A stretch of DNA of 64,000 nt from Rhynchopus sp. YZ270_cl-10 (Eukaryota > Euglenozoa > Diplonemea > Diplonemida > Diplonemidae), in NCBI GenBank assembly GCA_964035575.1, contig OZ037842.1:1178001-1242000 (forward strand), written 5' to 3'. Numbering within the stretch: the stretch's first letter is position 1; the number at the start of each line of letters is the position of its first letter. The translations under genes were made by a program, and so were the position numbers. The notes beneath the pieces were generated by a model. It was given only the letters and a program-made list of their open reading frames with translations. It had not been told where the DNA came from and did no database searches. Shown here piece after piece: positions 51,250-62,200 of this stretch.

Positions 51250-54194
51250 ATGTCTGATTTGTACGATCAGAGGTCACACCACTCTTCTTCTACTCACGAT
51301 GACTCAAGAGATGCGATACGGACGAATAGCGATGATAATGATGATGACGACGCCATGCCAAAACTTGTACAACCTAGAGGACAACGTGGCGGTCGACGTG
51401 GTAAAAAGCACCGTGCGAAGGTCGTCACCCTCTCCTTCTCTGTGACCGGCGTTCCTGCAGAAGTATCGCTTGAAGAACTCAAACAATGTGTCACAACATT
51501 GCTCCAAATGTCTGTCGCCACCCCAGTATCAACACCGGTATCAGGACCCACTCATGGTAAGTCTCCTGCAAGCTCTCCTTCGTCATTGCCCCCTTCGCCG
51601 TCCATCTCGGTGAGTCCTTTACCTACGCAGGCGTCTTCGCAAACCTATTCGGCAACTATCAACTATCATGGACCTGGGGTCAACATTGAATGTCCTATGG
51701 CATTGCCGTTGGGAGAGATGTGTCGGTTGGAGTCGTGCGCAACAGTGTGTACGCCAAAAGGGAATGTGTCCGTTGGTGGTCCTGCATTGACGCTCTTCGG
51801 GAAGGTGTTTGCGGAAGATGTGAATGATAGGGAGTTGAGTGCGAGCATCCTCCGTGCGATTCACCAGCTCTCAGCAGAGGCGTGTGCGGCGATAAAACTC
51901 TTTTCTCGTGTCGAAACCTCGTGCAGAACAAGTGCACAGTTTTTGATCGAAGCGCATTCATTGCAAGGAAGCAGCATAATTTTAAATGAAGTTCACGACA
52001 AATCTGTCACCATTTCAGGAAAGCGTCTTCACTTTTGTATCGAATCGACTACCGAAAGGGGGGTATCCGGAGAGCGTAGGGCAGTCTACAAACCGTTGTT
52101 TGTAAAGAAGGAGCACCGTGGGAAGGAGTGGTGTGCAGAGGATGTGCGGCAACGTGAGGAGCACATTGTGCAGATTGAGGGCATGAAGCGCTGTGTGCAG
52201 GACGGTGTCGCAGACATGCCGTGTCTGGGCCAGCTGCCCCGCGCACACTTCACACCGGTCCCTTCACCGCACCTCCCACACCGTCATGTCCAAGCGCATA
52301 CAGACTTTCCAAGCGAGCCGCTTGGCTTCCCCTCTGACCCCTCTGCAGCCTTTCCATCAGACCTCCCAGAGACGAACGTCTTCCCGCAGGTCTCGGATGA
52401 CATCAACACAATGATCACATCTGCACTGAGCACGGTCTCCAGCAGTGTAGACCTGCCGTGGAACCAGCAGGCCGCCGTTATGTGGGGTGCCGCAGCTTAT
52501 GCAGTGGTGAGCGGGCATTGGAGTCCTTCGACGTCGGGGTCAGGGGCAGGGGCAGGTCCGCTGGGGTTGGGTAGCATGGGGTCATGTGGTGGTGGTGGCG
52601 TCGCAGCTGCGCCGACAGTGCCTGCCCAGGTGAATGCGGAACAAAACTGGAAACAGCTTGTGTCGCAGCTGCGGGTACCACCACCATCCTCTGCGGAGGG
52701 CTCCATGTGTGCACCCCTTCCCGCACAAGTACTGTATGTGCCCGTCCTCTATGTGATATAGAGCACAGCGGGGGGGGTAGAGGAACGGGAGGGGGGATCA
52801 GCATTGAGGGGGTGATACGATTTGCATGATGTACAAAGAGAGTGATTTGTTTCCATTCTCTACGGCTACACTAGACACATCAAAATAAAAAGCACAACAA
52901 ATTCGCGACAGAAACTTTCTTTGTACATATCCCTTTAAAAAAAAATACTCAGGCACCCTTCGGGAGCAGCAGCGGTCTCCCCGCAACCAGTACTGCAGAT
53001 GGCGAAGCATAACAAGGTAGGTAGCAGCACACTTGTCTTGTGGGTGTCGATGGGGAGGGGTTGGAGGTGGCCTTGGTGCTTATAACGATGCACCGCATGT
53101 TTATTGAGGCCCCTCCTCTACCCTCCCCGAGGACACACCCCTACCCCCTCTTTGGGTTGGGCGGGTTGGGTGGACTTTGTCATGATTTTGCCCCTCTTTG
53201 CCTGACCCCCAATCTGTTAACTGACACCTGGATAAGTGTCTGTCTGTATGACAGCTACACAACAGAATATCAGAAATACAAAAAAAAAGGGGGTAGGACG
53301 GCTTCCCCCACAGTAAAAAAAGGTTGTCGGCTCCCAAAAGGAGAGAAACGGCACACAGATATCACGGATATCTGGCTTTCCTCGTGGAGCTTCCGCAGCA
53401 CTATGAAGCGAGGAAAGTTTCCAAGTAAAAAAAGAAAAAACAAATTAAAAAATACCCTATCAGGGTGTACTTCCCACCGGCAAGGTATGCGGGTCTACGT
53501 CAACTATAGATGTAGACATGGCTCAGTAGGGGCTCGGGTTGTTTAGTAGTGCTATTTTTCAACTCCTGTCAAACACTGCTTCTCTCCCAGTGTGTCCTTC
53601 CCTTTATATCTCCCAATGCTTGTATGGGCAATATTCGGAGTCGGAGTCCGTGCTGCTTTCTTACCCATCTTGATCTTCTTAGCTTTTTTGAAAGTGTTTC
53701 TTTTTTTTGTTTTTTTTGTTTGCTTTTTGCTTTTTGTGGAGAATTCTCTCGTTCTCCAATTCCCTTGATTTATTTTGTCTTTTTGTCTTTTTGCGTTTTT
53801 TTTTTGTTTCCTTCTCTTCCAATGCCAAAACCCTTAGCATGCCCACCCCACATCCACTGCACACCGCTCCCTTTCTCTTCTCTTCTCTCTTCCACCCCCT
53901 CTCCCTCGGAAAGAAAAAAAGAACACAACAAAACTGCTTCCTGCCCTTCAGAACCAGTCGGCACAGAGCCTAGCTGATTCGCCTTCGGAACTGGGTTCTC
54001 TCGACGGGTTCAGCCCACTCCCCTCGGCAGGAGAGTTGTGGCTGGACGTTCCGTGCCCGGAGCCTGCTAGCAGCCCTATTCTATCCCGTGCCTTCTTGGA
54101 GGAGCTCGGGAGTAATAGCGACGCATGCCCGCAGGCACCTGAACCGACGCACGAGAGGGAAGACAGGAGGCAGAGAGAGAATGACAAAATGTGA
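51250..54194 (+). CDS. Unknown Ser/Pro-rich protein, 596 aa, three exons
   Basis: Exons 51250-52733, 52953-53016 and 53952-54194 (TGA). Exon 1 ends CACAAGTACT before GTATGTG (phase 2). Exon 2 (LHPSGAAAVSPQPVLQMAKH..) lies between TACTCAG and GTAGGT and restores phase 0. Exon 3 (NQSAQSLADSPSELGSLDG...) follows CCCTTCAG. If exon 1 is read without splicing it ends 28 nt on at a stop, which hides the rest. The N-terminus is acidic then Arg/Gly-rich (RGQRGGRRGKKHRAK). The region at about residues 130-290 looks globular (YSATINYHGPGVNIECPMAL, HDKSVTISGKRLHFCIEST). The remainder is Pro/Ser/Gly-rich. Composition suggests an RNA- or nucleus-associated protein, but no family is recognised. Intron 2 (935 nt) contains a highly structured segment. 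Confidence 0.7.
53289..53517 (+). ncRNA. Intronic structured RNA candidate (five or six consecutive hairpins)
   Basis: Within intron 2 of the 51.3-kb gene: GGGGG/CCCCC (53289-53309), CTCC/GGAG (about 53331-53343), CAGATATC/GATATCTG with a 3-nt loop (53356-53374), CTTTCCTCG/CGAGGAAAG (53376-53417), ACCCT/AGGGT (53454-53466) and GTCTACGTC/GATGTAGAC (53493-53517). Such dense perfect pairing is unusual for intron sequence. It matches no snoRNA, snRNA, RNase P or ribozyme core that I can name. Confidence 0.45.
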
Positions 54195-54319
54195 GCGTCA
54201 TGGGGGGGAAAAATGTGCTTTTTTGGGTGGGTAATAGGGTCGGGGGGGTGGGGGGGAATAGCGTATAGAAAAATTGTTGTACAGAACCGTCGGGGGGTGG
54301 TTGCCGATATTACAACAAC

Positions 54320-54385
54320 AAAAAAATAGTGGAGTTCATCCTTGGGTGTCTACACGATTATGTTGAATAAGTTTTCAAAAAAAAA
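54320..54385 (+). repeat. R5 repeat
   Basis: AAAAATAGTGGAGTTCATCC, TTGGGTGTCTACACGATTA, AAGTTTTCAAAAAAAA. It lies 126 nt after a stop codon. Confidence 0.6.
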
Positions 54386-54990
54386 AAAATAGTTGGCAGC
54401 ACAATAAAACAATGTCTTTCGTGTGTGCCACGCCCCTTTCCCTTCCCCTTCCCGATTCTCAAAAAAAAACGAGGTGTTGCAGCTTGTGTTATTAGGCACA
54501 TTGTGCACCTCTTATCTTCTCGAGCAAGACATTGTTCTGCATTCTTTTGTCTCATGTCTCATCAGAGGCTTAGATATGATCTCTACCAAGTTTTCTCTTT
54601 AGTATAATAGTAGTCGTTGTGTCGTAGAACGTCTGCGTGGACTTCGTCCGCTGAGGCATTTTATTACCTTCAACGCTTTTTCTTTATGTGTGTGCACAAA
54701 AGGCAATTTCTTTTGAACCTTTCAAGCAAGGATGGCCTATTCGCATGCACCTTACTTTTCCTCCCCTCCCTCAAAGCGTTTTCTGATTTCATCAGTTCAT
54801 TTTTTATCTGAATGTTTATGTTGAGGGCTTTCAGCCGTCATTTTGCAGGTTGTTGTTTTCTACCTGTTGGCAGGAAATGTTCAGTTGTCTGGTGTCTTTG
54901 TTCCCCCCCCTTTTTGCATTATATCAATCCCAGGGTAGGCTTGTGTGCATGCATCCGTTGCGGTGTTCACATTTTACACCTGCCATTTTT

Positions 54991-55031
54991 AGGTGTGCAC
55001 GAGAGGCACATTCCCTTTTCAAATTTTCATG
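54991..55031 (+). repeat. R1 hairpin repeat, stem TGTGC/GCACA
   Basis: AGGTGTGC, ACGAGAG, GCACATTCCC, TTTTCAAATTTTC. Confidence 0.7.
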
Positions 55032-55253
55032 TTTTTTTTTTAGCACTGTGTGGCTTAGGGTTCAGCTTAAATTATCTATTTTTTTTTATTTTTTTTAGTT
55101 CCTATTATTGATACCTTCCGTTAACACTGCTCTTAGCATTCTGGGTGTTCTGCCCTCTTTCAACTTCTTGACCTTAGGTTCACATTAGTGGTCCAAAACA
55201 TAAAAAACAAAGGAGAAAAAAAATAGTCTTCCTCTTCCCTTGCCGTATTACTC

Positions 55254-55886
55254 TTATACCTCGATTCCGGGAAGATTCCCATTCTTGGAGAGAATGGAAA
55301 AATAATCAAAACCAAAACAAAAAGAAAAAAAAAAATCAGACGATTGTGTCTGTAAGGCAGTTACACTCATCCAACACACACAATAAAAGAAAAAAAGAAA
55401 ACGCCAAAGCATACAGTCAGACCAGACGCGACTCTTGCCAGAGCTCTTCACTGAGAACTGCTGTGACGCGTCTGATAACAAAAAGACCGTAGTGCTGGCC
55501 AAAAAAAAGGTGGTATTCCCTTTTTTTTTTTGCACAAAAAAAAAAGTTTTTTGTGCGTTTTTTAACACCACCAATTGAGCGCTGCCCTTTACCATACAGC
55601 TTGCTCTGCTTCGCAAAATGGGGACCGCTTTCGGCTGTCTCTCGTAGTGGTGTGGGTAAACCTCTGTCAGGGCAACACCGTCGCTCGATACTACAGATCC
55701 TGCTGATCTTAACAGTATCGCCAGAAAAGCCCGATGAAGGTCAGACACAAATCTTTTTGTTTGTGTATGATGTTTCAGTGAGCTAGCATCGTGACGACAG
55801 TCGGAGGTGCCTGCATCAATACCCTTCACCTTTTTGTTTTTTTTTCTTTCTGTGGGGGTGTGGTGGTTTTCGATGGGATAATTCAT
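55254..55886 (-). CDS. Possible minus-strand gene or fragment, unknown
   Basis: Minus-strand open frame of 210 codons, the only sizeable antisense ORF in non-genic DNA. Its middle part (about 55,750-55,560) has host-like coding composition: SDLHRAFLAILLRSAGSVVS, DGVALTEVYPHHYERQPKAV and MVKGSAQLVVLKN. Other parts are poly-Phe/Lys from A/T runs, so real exons are probably shorter and spliced. The helix plus GVAL..EV..Y pattern is faintly LOTUS/OST-HTH-like, but that is only a guess. A perfect hairpin at 55,423-55,474 lies inside it. Confidence 0.3.
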   Translation of the reverse strand: MNYPIENHHTPTERKKNKKVKGIDAGTSDCRHDASSLKHHTQTKRFVSDLHRAFLAILLRSAGSVVSSDGVALTEVYPHHYERQPKAVPILRSRASCMVKGSAQLVVLKNAQKTFFFVQKKKGNTTFFLASTTVFLLSDASQQFSVKSSGKSRVWSDCMLWRFLFFFYCVCWMSVTALQTQSSDFFFSFCFGFDYFSILSKNGNLPGIEV

Positions 55887-56135
55887 CAGCGCTCTGCAGA
55901 TTTCAAAATCATCTCCTCTAGGGCGCCTTGAATAATGTTACAACGATGCCACCCCCCTCTTCCCCTGTCTTTACTCGCTTTTGCTTCTCTTTTCCCCTTG
56001 TCTTCTTTTTTTTTTTCTTTCCGTTCTTTTCAATTTGGCTTTCAATTTGTACCTATTGCCTTTTATTGAAAGGTGCATGTTGAGTACGGAACCCTCTTTG
56101 GTGGGTGATTTTATACCACGAATTTTTGCTCTTCA

Positions 56136-56256
56136 GGCGTATTGACCGGGTTGGTGTAGCGCGCAGGTTCCGAGAATCGCGAGTTACGCCCATGAGAGGC
56201 TGTCATAGTACTGGCGTGGGTGACCAGCTAGGAAATGTGGATCTCGGGTTCTCGGA
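56136..56256 (+). rRNA. 5S rRNA-like sequence (divergent gene or 5S-derived element)
   Basis: CGCGAGTTACGCC, then CATAGTACTGGCGTGGGTGA, CCAGCTAGGAA matches the conserved internal part of eukaryotic 5S rRNA (AGTTAAGCC .. AGTACT.GG.TGGGTGACC..CTGGGAA), with normal spacing. CTGG/CCAG makes helix IV. The 5' third is not clearly 5S, and no convincing terminal helix I forms; instead CCGAGAA (56169) pairs with TTCTCGG (56249). No T-run terminator follows. Ends are approximate. Confidence 0.5.
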
Positions 56257-56659
56257 CCGTACCTCGGTGAGCCGATAAACAACACAACTTTAAAAAAAAA
56301 CAAAAACAAAGCACATCACCAATATAGAACCTTACTTCGACGGTAGTCTTCTTGCAGATCTATTTCATATCGTACCGCACGGAACCTGCAACAGAAACGC
56401 GAGCGAACGCCAGACCAGCCGAGCACAAAAAAAAAAAAAAAAAAAAATGCGTAACATCAAAAATCCACAAAAAAAAACCCCCTCTTTTCACCTCCCCCTT
56501 TTTCCTTTTTTTTTTTACAGAGACCTCGTATGACGACTGGGTATTGCGGACACTGAAGAGAACGGTCTTCTTTTGCTGTGTTCCACAAAAAAGAAACGGT
56601 TGCCCCAAGGAACTGCGGGGGGAAGCGGTCTTCTCTGTTGTAGTTGCTGGGCCGTTTTT

Positions 56660-56761
56660 ATTTTGAGATGATCATACCTCGAAACATGACTGAATGGTTT
56701 GGTGCCGGTCATTGTACCAGGGTACACTGCTACGAGAGGGCTTCGTATTTGAAGGTAAATT
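56660..56761 (+). repeat. R3 hairpin repeat
   Basis: ATGACTGAATGGTTTGG, GCCGGTCATTGTACC, GGGTACACTGCTACGAGAGG, GCTTCGTATTTGAAGG. Confidence 0.65.
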
Positions 56762-57097
56762 AAACGGAGCTTTCTTTGGAAAGAGGGGTGTTTTTTTGTC
56801 TCAGCTCTGAAGCAGATTGGGGAAGAGAGAGATAATCGCATCAATATTCGGCGACGCTGATTTTGGGTATGCAGGATGGAGGTAGGATTTACCAAACAGC
56901 ACTAATGAAGGAAGTTCAGAGGAAAATGACCATGAGAGGTGACAGCATATATTCTTCTAGCGTTAAGGCGAAGACCAGAAACTCCTTTTAAAAAAACGTT
57001 CCGAAACAAAAATAGAGTGAAGACTGTCAGGCAAATGGTTCCAAATGAACTCATATTTTGTCAAAGCAATACGACTGTTTATCTACCCTGTATTTGA

Positions 57098-57253
57098 GAT
57101 GTTGCGTGAGGGAGAGAGAGGCACATCCATCTTGCAAGTTTTATTTTTGTTTTGTTTTTTATCCTGAAAAAGAAAATGAATGATTTGGCCAATGTGTGAG
57201 AGAACCGGTGTGCGCAGAGGTGTTTGCACATTTCAACTTCTATTTGGTTTTTT
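57098..57253 (+). repeat. R1-like then R2-like copies
   Basis: 57,098-57,150: TGCGTGAGGGAGAGAGAGGC, ACATCCATCTTGCAAG, TTTTATTTTTG. 57,206-57,253: GGTGTGCGCAGAGGTG, TTTGCACATTTCAACTTC. Confidence 0.45.
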
Positions 57254-57626
57254 TTTGTGCAAAAATAGCAAATTTTTATTTAAAAAAAAGTCGTCATTCC
57301 CAAGGCTTTTAGATAGAAACGTATGCTACCTCCCCGAACACCTGTCCCTTTGATAGGTTCAACAAAGAATGGGTATTATTATCAAATTCAGCGCAACCCA
57401 TAAAACAAAAAATAGAAAATGCTGGCATTTAGACCAGTACTTTTTCCCCCTTTCGCATTGTTCGCTTATCTCTTGCCATGTTTTTTTTTTGGATAGGAAA
57501 GGTCCTTTGCGGGGGGTAATTTTCCCTAGCCAATTTTTGGGTTGGTACTGTTAATAATATCCCCTCTTGGGGGGGTTTTTCGTGCAAAAAAAAAATTGAG
57601 TTTTTTTTTATGAAACAAACAACGAA

Positions 57627-57750
57627 AAATAGTGTGGCTCATCCTCAGGGTGTCACTAATGCTATAATGAAAACAAACAAACCTTCGCTTCAAAGCAACC
57701 CTTCAAATCAGTCTAAACTTATACAACGAAGCTTTTCAAAAAAAAAAAAG
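57627..57750 (+). repeat. R5 repeat
   Basis: AAAAATAGTGTGGCTCATCC, TCAGGGTGTCACTAATG, later AGCTTTTCAAAAAAAA. Confidence 0.5.
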
Positions 57751-57881
57751 ATGAAAACCTAACAAAACAAACACGGTCATTATTGGACCGTTGCTTTTTT
57801 TTTTGCATAATTCGCACTTTTGTATTTAGGTTGGACGTAATGGCCTTAGGCTATCTGGCATTCGTTTTCTTTTCCCTCTCT

Positions 57882-58050
57882 GAGGTTCGATATTCACGGA
57901 GTGTTGAGTGTGCTGCGTCCCAGAGGTGTTTTGCATTATCAACTACACCTTCTCTTTTAAAGATGTTGTGTGTGCACGAGAGGTACATTCAATCTTACAA
58001 ATCTTATTTGCGTCCCAGAGGCGTTCGCACTATCAACTTCACTTTTATTT
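57882..58050 (+). repeat. R2, R1, R2 copies in a row
   Basis: 57,882-57,958 R2 (GAGGTTCGATATTCACGGAG, TGCGTCCCAGAGGTG, TTTGCATTATCAAC). 57,961-58,006 R1 (TGTGTGC, ACGAGAG, GTACATTCAATC). 58,007-58,050 R2 (TGCGTCCCAGAGGCG, TTCGCACTATCAACTTCAC). All share one orientation. Confidence 0.65.
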
Positions 58051-58257
58051 TTTCATGGATTTTCGTTGCGCGGGAAAGTCTTTCCTGCCTTTTTATTGAG
58101 TACATTTCCTTATACTTTCATTTCTTTGAAACTGAAAGCACCTGGATTAAACTGTTTTCTGTATAATCTACCGAGGCGTGACGCTGACGACACGGTAATT
58201 ATCGGTAGCCGCGCCGTAATGCCTCTTGCTTTTTTTTTAAACTATAAACCTTCTTTT

Positions 58258-58300
58258 GGGGACACGAGGCACATTCATTCTTTCGAATACTTTTTTGTTC
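58258..58300 (+). repeat. R1 3' part
   Basis: GGACACGAGGCACATTCATTC, TTTCGAATACTTTTTTG. Confidence 0.4.
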
Positions 58301-58386
58301 AGCACTTTGCCTTATGCCATACGAAGAGGGGTGAAGAGGACGGTTGTAATTAAATACAACACACTTTTTTGATGAAATTTATCTTC

Positions 58387-58433
58387 AAGGGGACTAAGCA
58401 GAAAGAGGCTCGTATTCATCTTTTTAAACCCTT
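58387..58433 (+). repeat. R1 hairpin repeat, diverged
   Basis: AAGGGGACTAAGC, AGAAAGAG, GCTCGTATTCATC, TTTTTAAACC. Confidence 0.5.
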
Positions 58434-59275
58434 CGTTTTGCTTTTTTCTTTCTGTGTTAAGAGAGCCATAGCGCACTCAATGTCAAGTTTTTTTTCTCAG
58501 AGGTTGTGGGAGGGAGGGGAAGGGGGGGGAGGGGTGTGACGAAAGGTACCCAGTTGATTTTTCTTTTTCTTTTTTCTTCTGGGTGCTTCAGTGAACTCTT
58601 CACTGGAGTGAAACCGGAGACCAGTGGAAGTTGGGTTGGAGGCGGAGGGATTCGGAGAGTCTTCCTCTTCTCCTCCATTTGTGACATGATTTTTCTTCTT
58701 TTTTTTTTTTTTGCCTTAAGCCGACGGCAAATTTTTGCTCGTGAAAACATGCGATCGCTGACCAAAAAAAAAAAAAAAAAAAAAAATACTGTCATCGTGA
58801 TTTCCACTGAGTCTGTTCTTGTACAGAGGTACCTTTCGGGATTTTATGTATTTTTCCAAGACGTAGGTCTTACAAAACTATTATTTCTGTCCTTTTTTAA
58901 AAAAAAATTTTTTCAAAAAATTTGTTGTCAGTATTTGGTTATTCTTATTCTTATTCTTGCAAAGTGTAGTCAGGTTTATATTAGGCCTTCAAAAAAATTC
59001 TGTGTTTTTTTTATTTGTCACTCTTTAACACTCTTCCAAAACCACCACCTACACTACACACAACACCGCAGCCCCCCCACCATCCCCACACAGCCACTCC
59101 TCCCACCCCGAAACCAACACACCCCATATATTCTCTTTTTTGTCTTTCAACATATTGTCCAGTCCTCCAGAGCCTCCCTGCCTTACAGCGTCTTGTGTAT
59201 CCCCTTTCTCCTTTATGAGAAGGGGGCCCACCCAATACTGAAAACTGTCAGAGGGTCAGTGCGGGAGGTAGTGCA

Positions 59276-62200
59276 ATGGGGGGTGGCAGTAGCAAAGACA
59301 CGCGGCACCTGCAAGAGACAGAGGCGAAACTGAAGGCAGAGCTGACAAGGCTTGTGGAAGTATGACATCGTTTATTTCATATATTTTTTTTGTTTTGTAT
59401 CTTAATGAGGTGATCCAGCGCACACTTTTCCACACGTTTTCACACCGTGAAAACGTGTGAAAACAAGGTGAAAATGTGTGAAATTAAGTGAAAATGTGTG
59501 AAACCAAGTGAAAATATGTGAAACCATGTGAAACACCAAGTTTTTTTTCTGGAGGAATCCACTCAGAGTGCGTGAAGCAGTTTTTTTTTCACTTTCGTAC
59601 ACACTTTTTCACACCGTGAAACCATGTGAAAATGTGTGAAACCAAGTGAAAATGTGTGAAAAAGCGTGAGACTGTATCACCTCACTTAATCTGTTTTACT
59701 GTCACGAGAGGGCTTTGTATTTCAACCCCACTTTTTTGTTGAATGAAATAATTGTTGAAACCTTATTAGTGAATGAGCTCTATGTATTTTGTGATGTTTA
59801 CAATAGAAGTAAATCCTTCAAAAATTTTATAAAGTGGCCAAAGCGGTGCCAAAAAAAGCAGGGTTTTCATGATAAACCTTTTCCTTCTTCTTCCACCACC
59901 TCCTCTACAGGTAACCCACTATGAACTGCTCACCCCAGCGTACATCGGAGGGAAGCTGGAGGAGCTTCTCCAGGTGCGTCTCACGAAGGAGCAGCAGGAG
60001 CTGATAAGGCAGCATGTGGAGAAGGTGCTGTCGAGCCACTTTAAGTCGCAGTACAAGGTCATGGAGATTCTGGGGAAGGGTGGGTACTCTGTGGTGCACA
60101 CGTGTGTGAAGCAGACGGATCAGAGTGTGCATGCGGTGAAGGTGATTGACAAGCAGAAGCTGTCCAAAAACGCGCTGAAGTCTCTGAAAGAGGAGATTGC
60201 GACGATGCGGAAGCTGCACCACCCTCGCTTGATCTCCCTGCGCGAAGTGTTTGACCACGGCTCCACGATCTACCTGGTACTCGAGAAGGTGGAGGGTGGG
60301 GAGCTCTTCGACGAGATCGTGAGACTACAGAAGTACTCCGAGCACACTGCGGCAGAGGTGCTGTACAACTACCTCGATGGGCTGCGCTTCATGCACGATG
60401 CTGGCTACGTCCACCGCGACATCAAACCAGAGAACATCCTTCTCCTGAGGAAACCCAACGACTCCACCGACGTCTGCGCTGAGCTCAAGATCGCAGACTT
60501 CGGCTTTGCCGCCCACGTCGGTGAAGAGGAGCCACTGACGACCTGCTGCGGCACACCACGATACATCTCCCCCGAGGTTCTCAACGCGGGCCTCTTCCAA
60601 AAGATCAAAGGCTACGGCAAGACATGCGACATGTGGGCAACCGGCGTCATCACATACATCCTGCTCTTCGGGAAGGCACCCTTCTACCATAAGGACCGCA
60701 ACCAGCTGTGGCACCACATCACCAACGGCATTTGGTCCATGCCGCCCGAATCTGAGAAGCTCTCCCCAGCTGCAGTAGACTTTATGCACAACCTTCTTGT
60801 TGTCGACCGGCACAAAAGGTACACAGTGAACCAAGCGATCAACCATCCTTTCATCGCACAACGTGGAGACCACGCGCACGCTGAGTTGGAGACAGCGCTG
60901 GCGAACCTGAAAGACTTCAACGCGAAGGAGAAGTTCAAGGGTGCGATCTTTGGGGTGCAGTCGTTGTCTCGGGTGAGCTATATAAAAAAGTGTTTGGACC
61001 TTGGTGTGAAGGCAAATACGGGGCTCATCAAATCGATGGACAACGGTGATATCTGCGACGATACAGTGCACCTCGACCTGACAAAGAACTACGTCGGCGC
61101 AAAGGGCGTCTGTGCGGTGCTCGAGGCGGTCCGTGAGGGATGTCCAAAGCTCAAATCGATAGACCTCTCCGGGTGCTCCGTCAACAACACCGTTGTCACA
61201 GCGCTGTGCGAGGTGGCAGAAGGGCACCCCTCCTTGGAGACAATCAACCTTCGCAACAACCCTTTGTATGTAACATTCTCTTTACCATTCTTTTAAAATG
61301 ATGCGAAAGTTGTCAAAATCAGGGCATATTTGTCTTATCTCTGGATTAAAAGCATTAGAGTCAGTAGAAGGCAAAGACTCTCTGAGGACGCGTGAGTCTT
61401 CGGGTGTCAAATCCAACTCCGCCTTAGAGAAATCCCCAGAAACCTGTGCCAGCCCCTCCCAACTGCATTTCCGCTTCACCTGCGTCCAGTGCTGCAGCAA
61501 TTGCATGGACTGGATGTGCGTTCTTGTACAGACTTCATTATCCATCTTTGCGAGTGCTTCCTCCCTCGGATTGAAAAGATCCTGAGGTGGGCTGTACCGA
61601 AGCGGCATCTCCGGAATTGCCCACCTGCACCGGAAATTCTCCAGGTGCGCAACCACCTGAGCCACCTCAGTGAGGAATACAATTCCCCCTGTGACTTGCG
61701 GGATGTTCCAGAACGCCGCCATTGCTTTCCAGCACTGGATACGGTGGATAGCCCTCTCCACCCTTCCAAGGTACAGCTTTACCTTTTTGAAGTCAACAGA
61801 ATGCACTTGCCCGTCATCGAACAGGGTGTACCCCTTGGCATGGCGAATTGCAGCTGTGTAATGCCCGTGATGCAGTGAGTCCCCCGTGTGCTCTACAATG
61901 CCTCGCAGCTCATACTCCGCGACAAAGAGAGGGTCTTTCAGAAACGCTGTCATGTTCAAAGTCTCTGGGCAGTGCTAGCTAAATTAAAACGAATTATCAA
62001 CGACGGCATCCCCATATCCCCCACAGGTCCTACACCGCGGGTATCGCGATTTTGAATCTTTTGAAGCAAAACCCTCGCATCAAATCATGCGACCTTGAAA
62101 ACACCAAAGTGCAAGACGGGATATTGAGGCAGATCAGCAGACAACTCGAGCAAAATAGGTATACCCCCTACCACCCCTTTGTTCAAAGGTGAACAAACAC

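Larger units (their letters stand above)
54195..55253. other. Gene-free 1.1 kb with R5 and R1 copies
   Basis: T-rich spacer. R5 at 54,320 and R1 at 54,991 are listed separately; nothing else recognised. Confidence 0.5.
55887..59275. other. Gene-free 3.4 kb with 5S-like sequence and repeats
   Basis: Repeats and the 5S-like segment are listed separately. Remaining sequence is A/T and C/T runs. The open frame at 58,506-59,333 is T-run artefact up to the true kinase start at 59276. Confidence 0.5.

Noticed and set aside
52800-52950. U6 snRNA-like phrases (TACAAAGAGAG, ACAAATTCGCGACAG)
   Set aside because: Order and spacing do not fit U6, and the stretch is an intron of the 51.3-kb gene.
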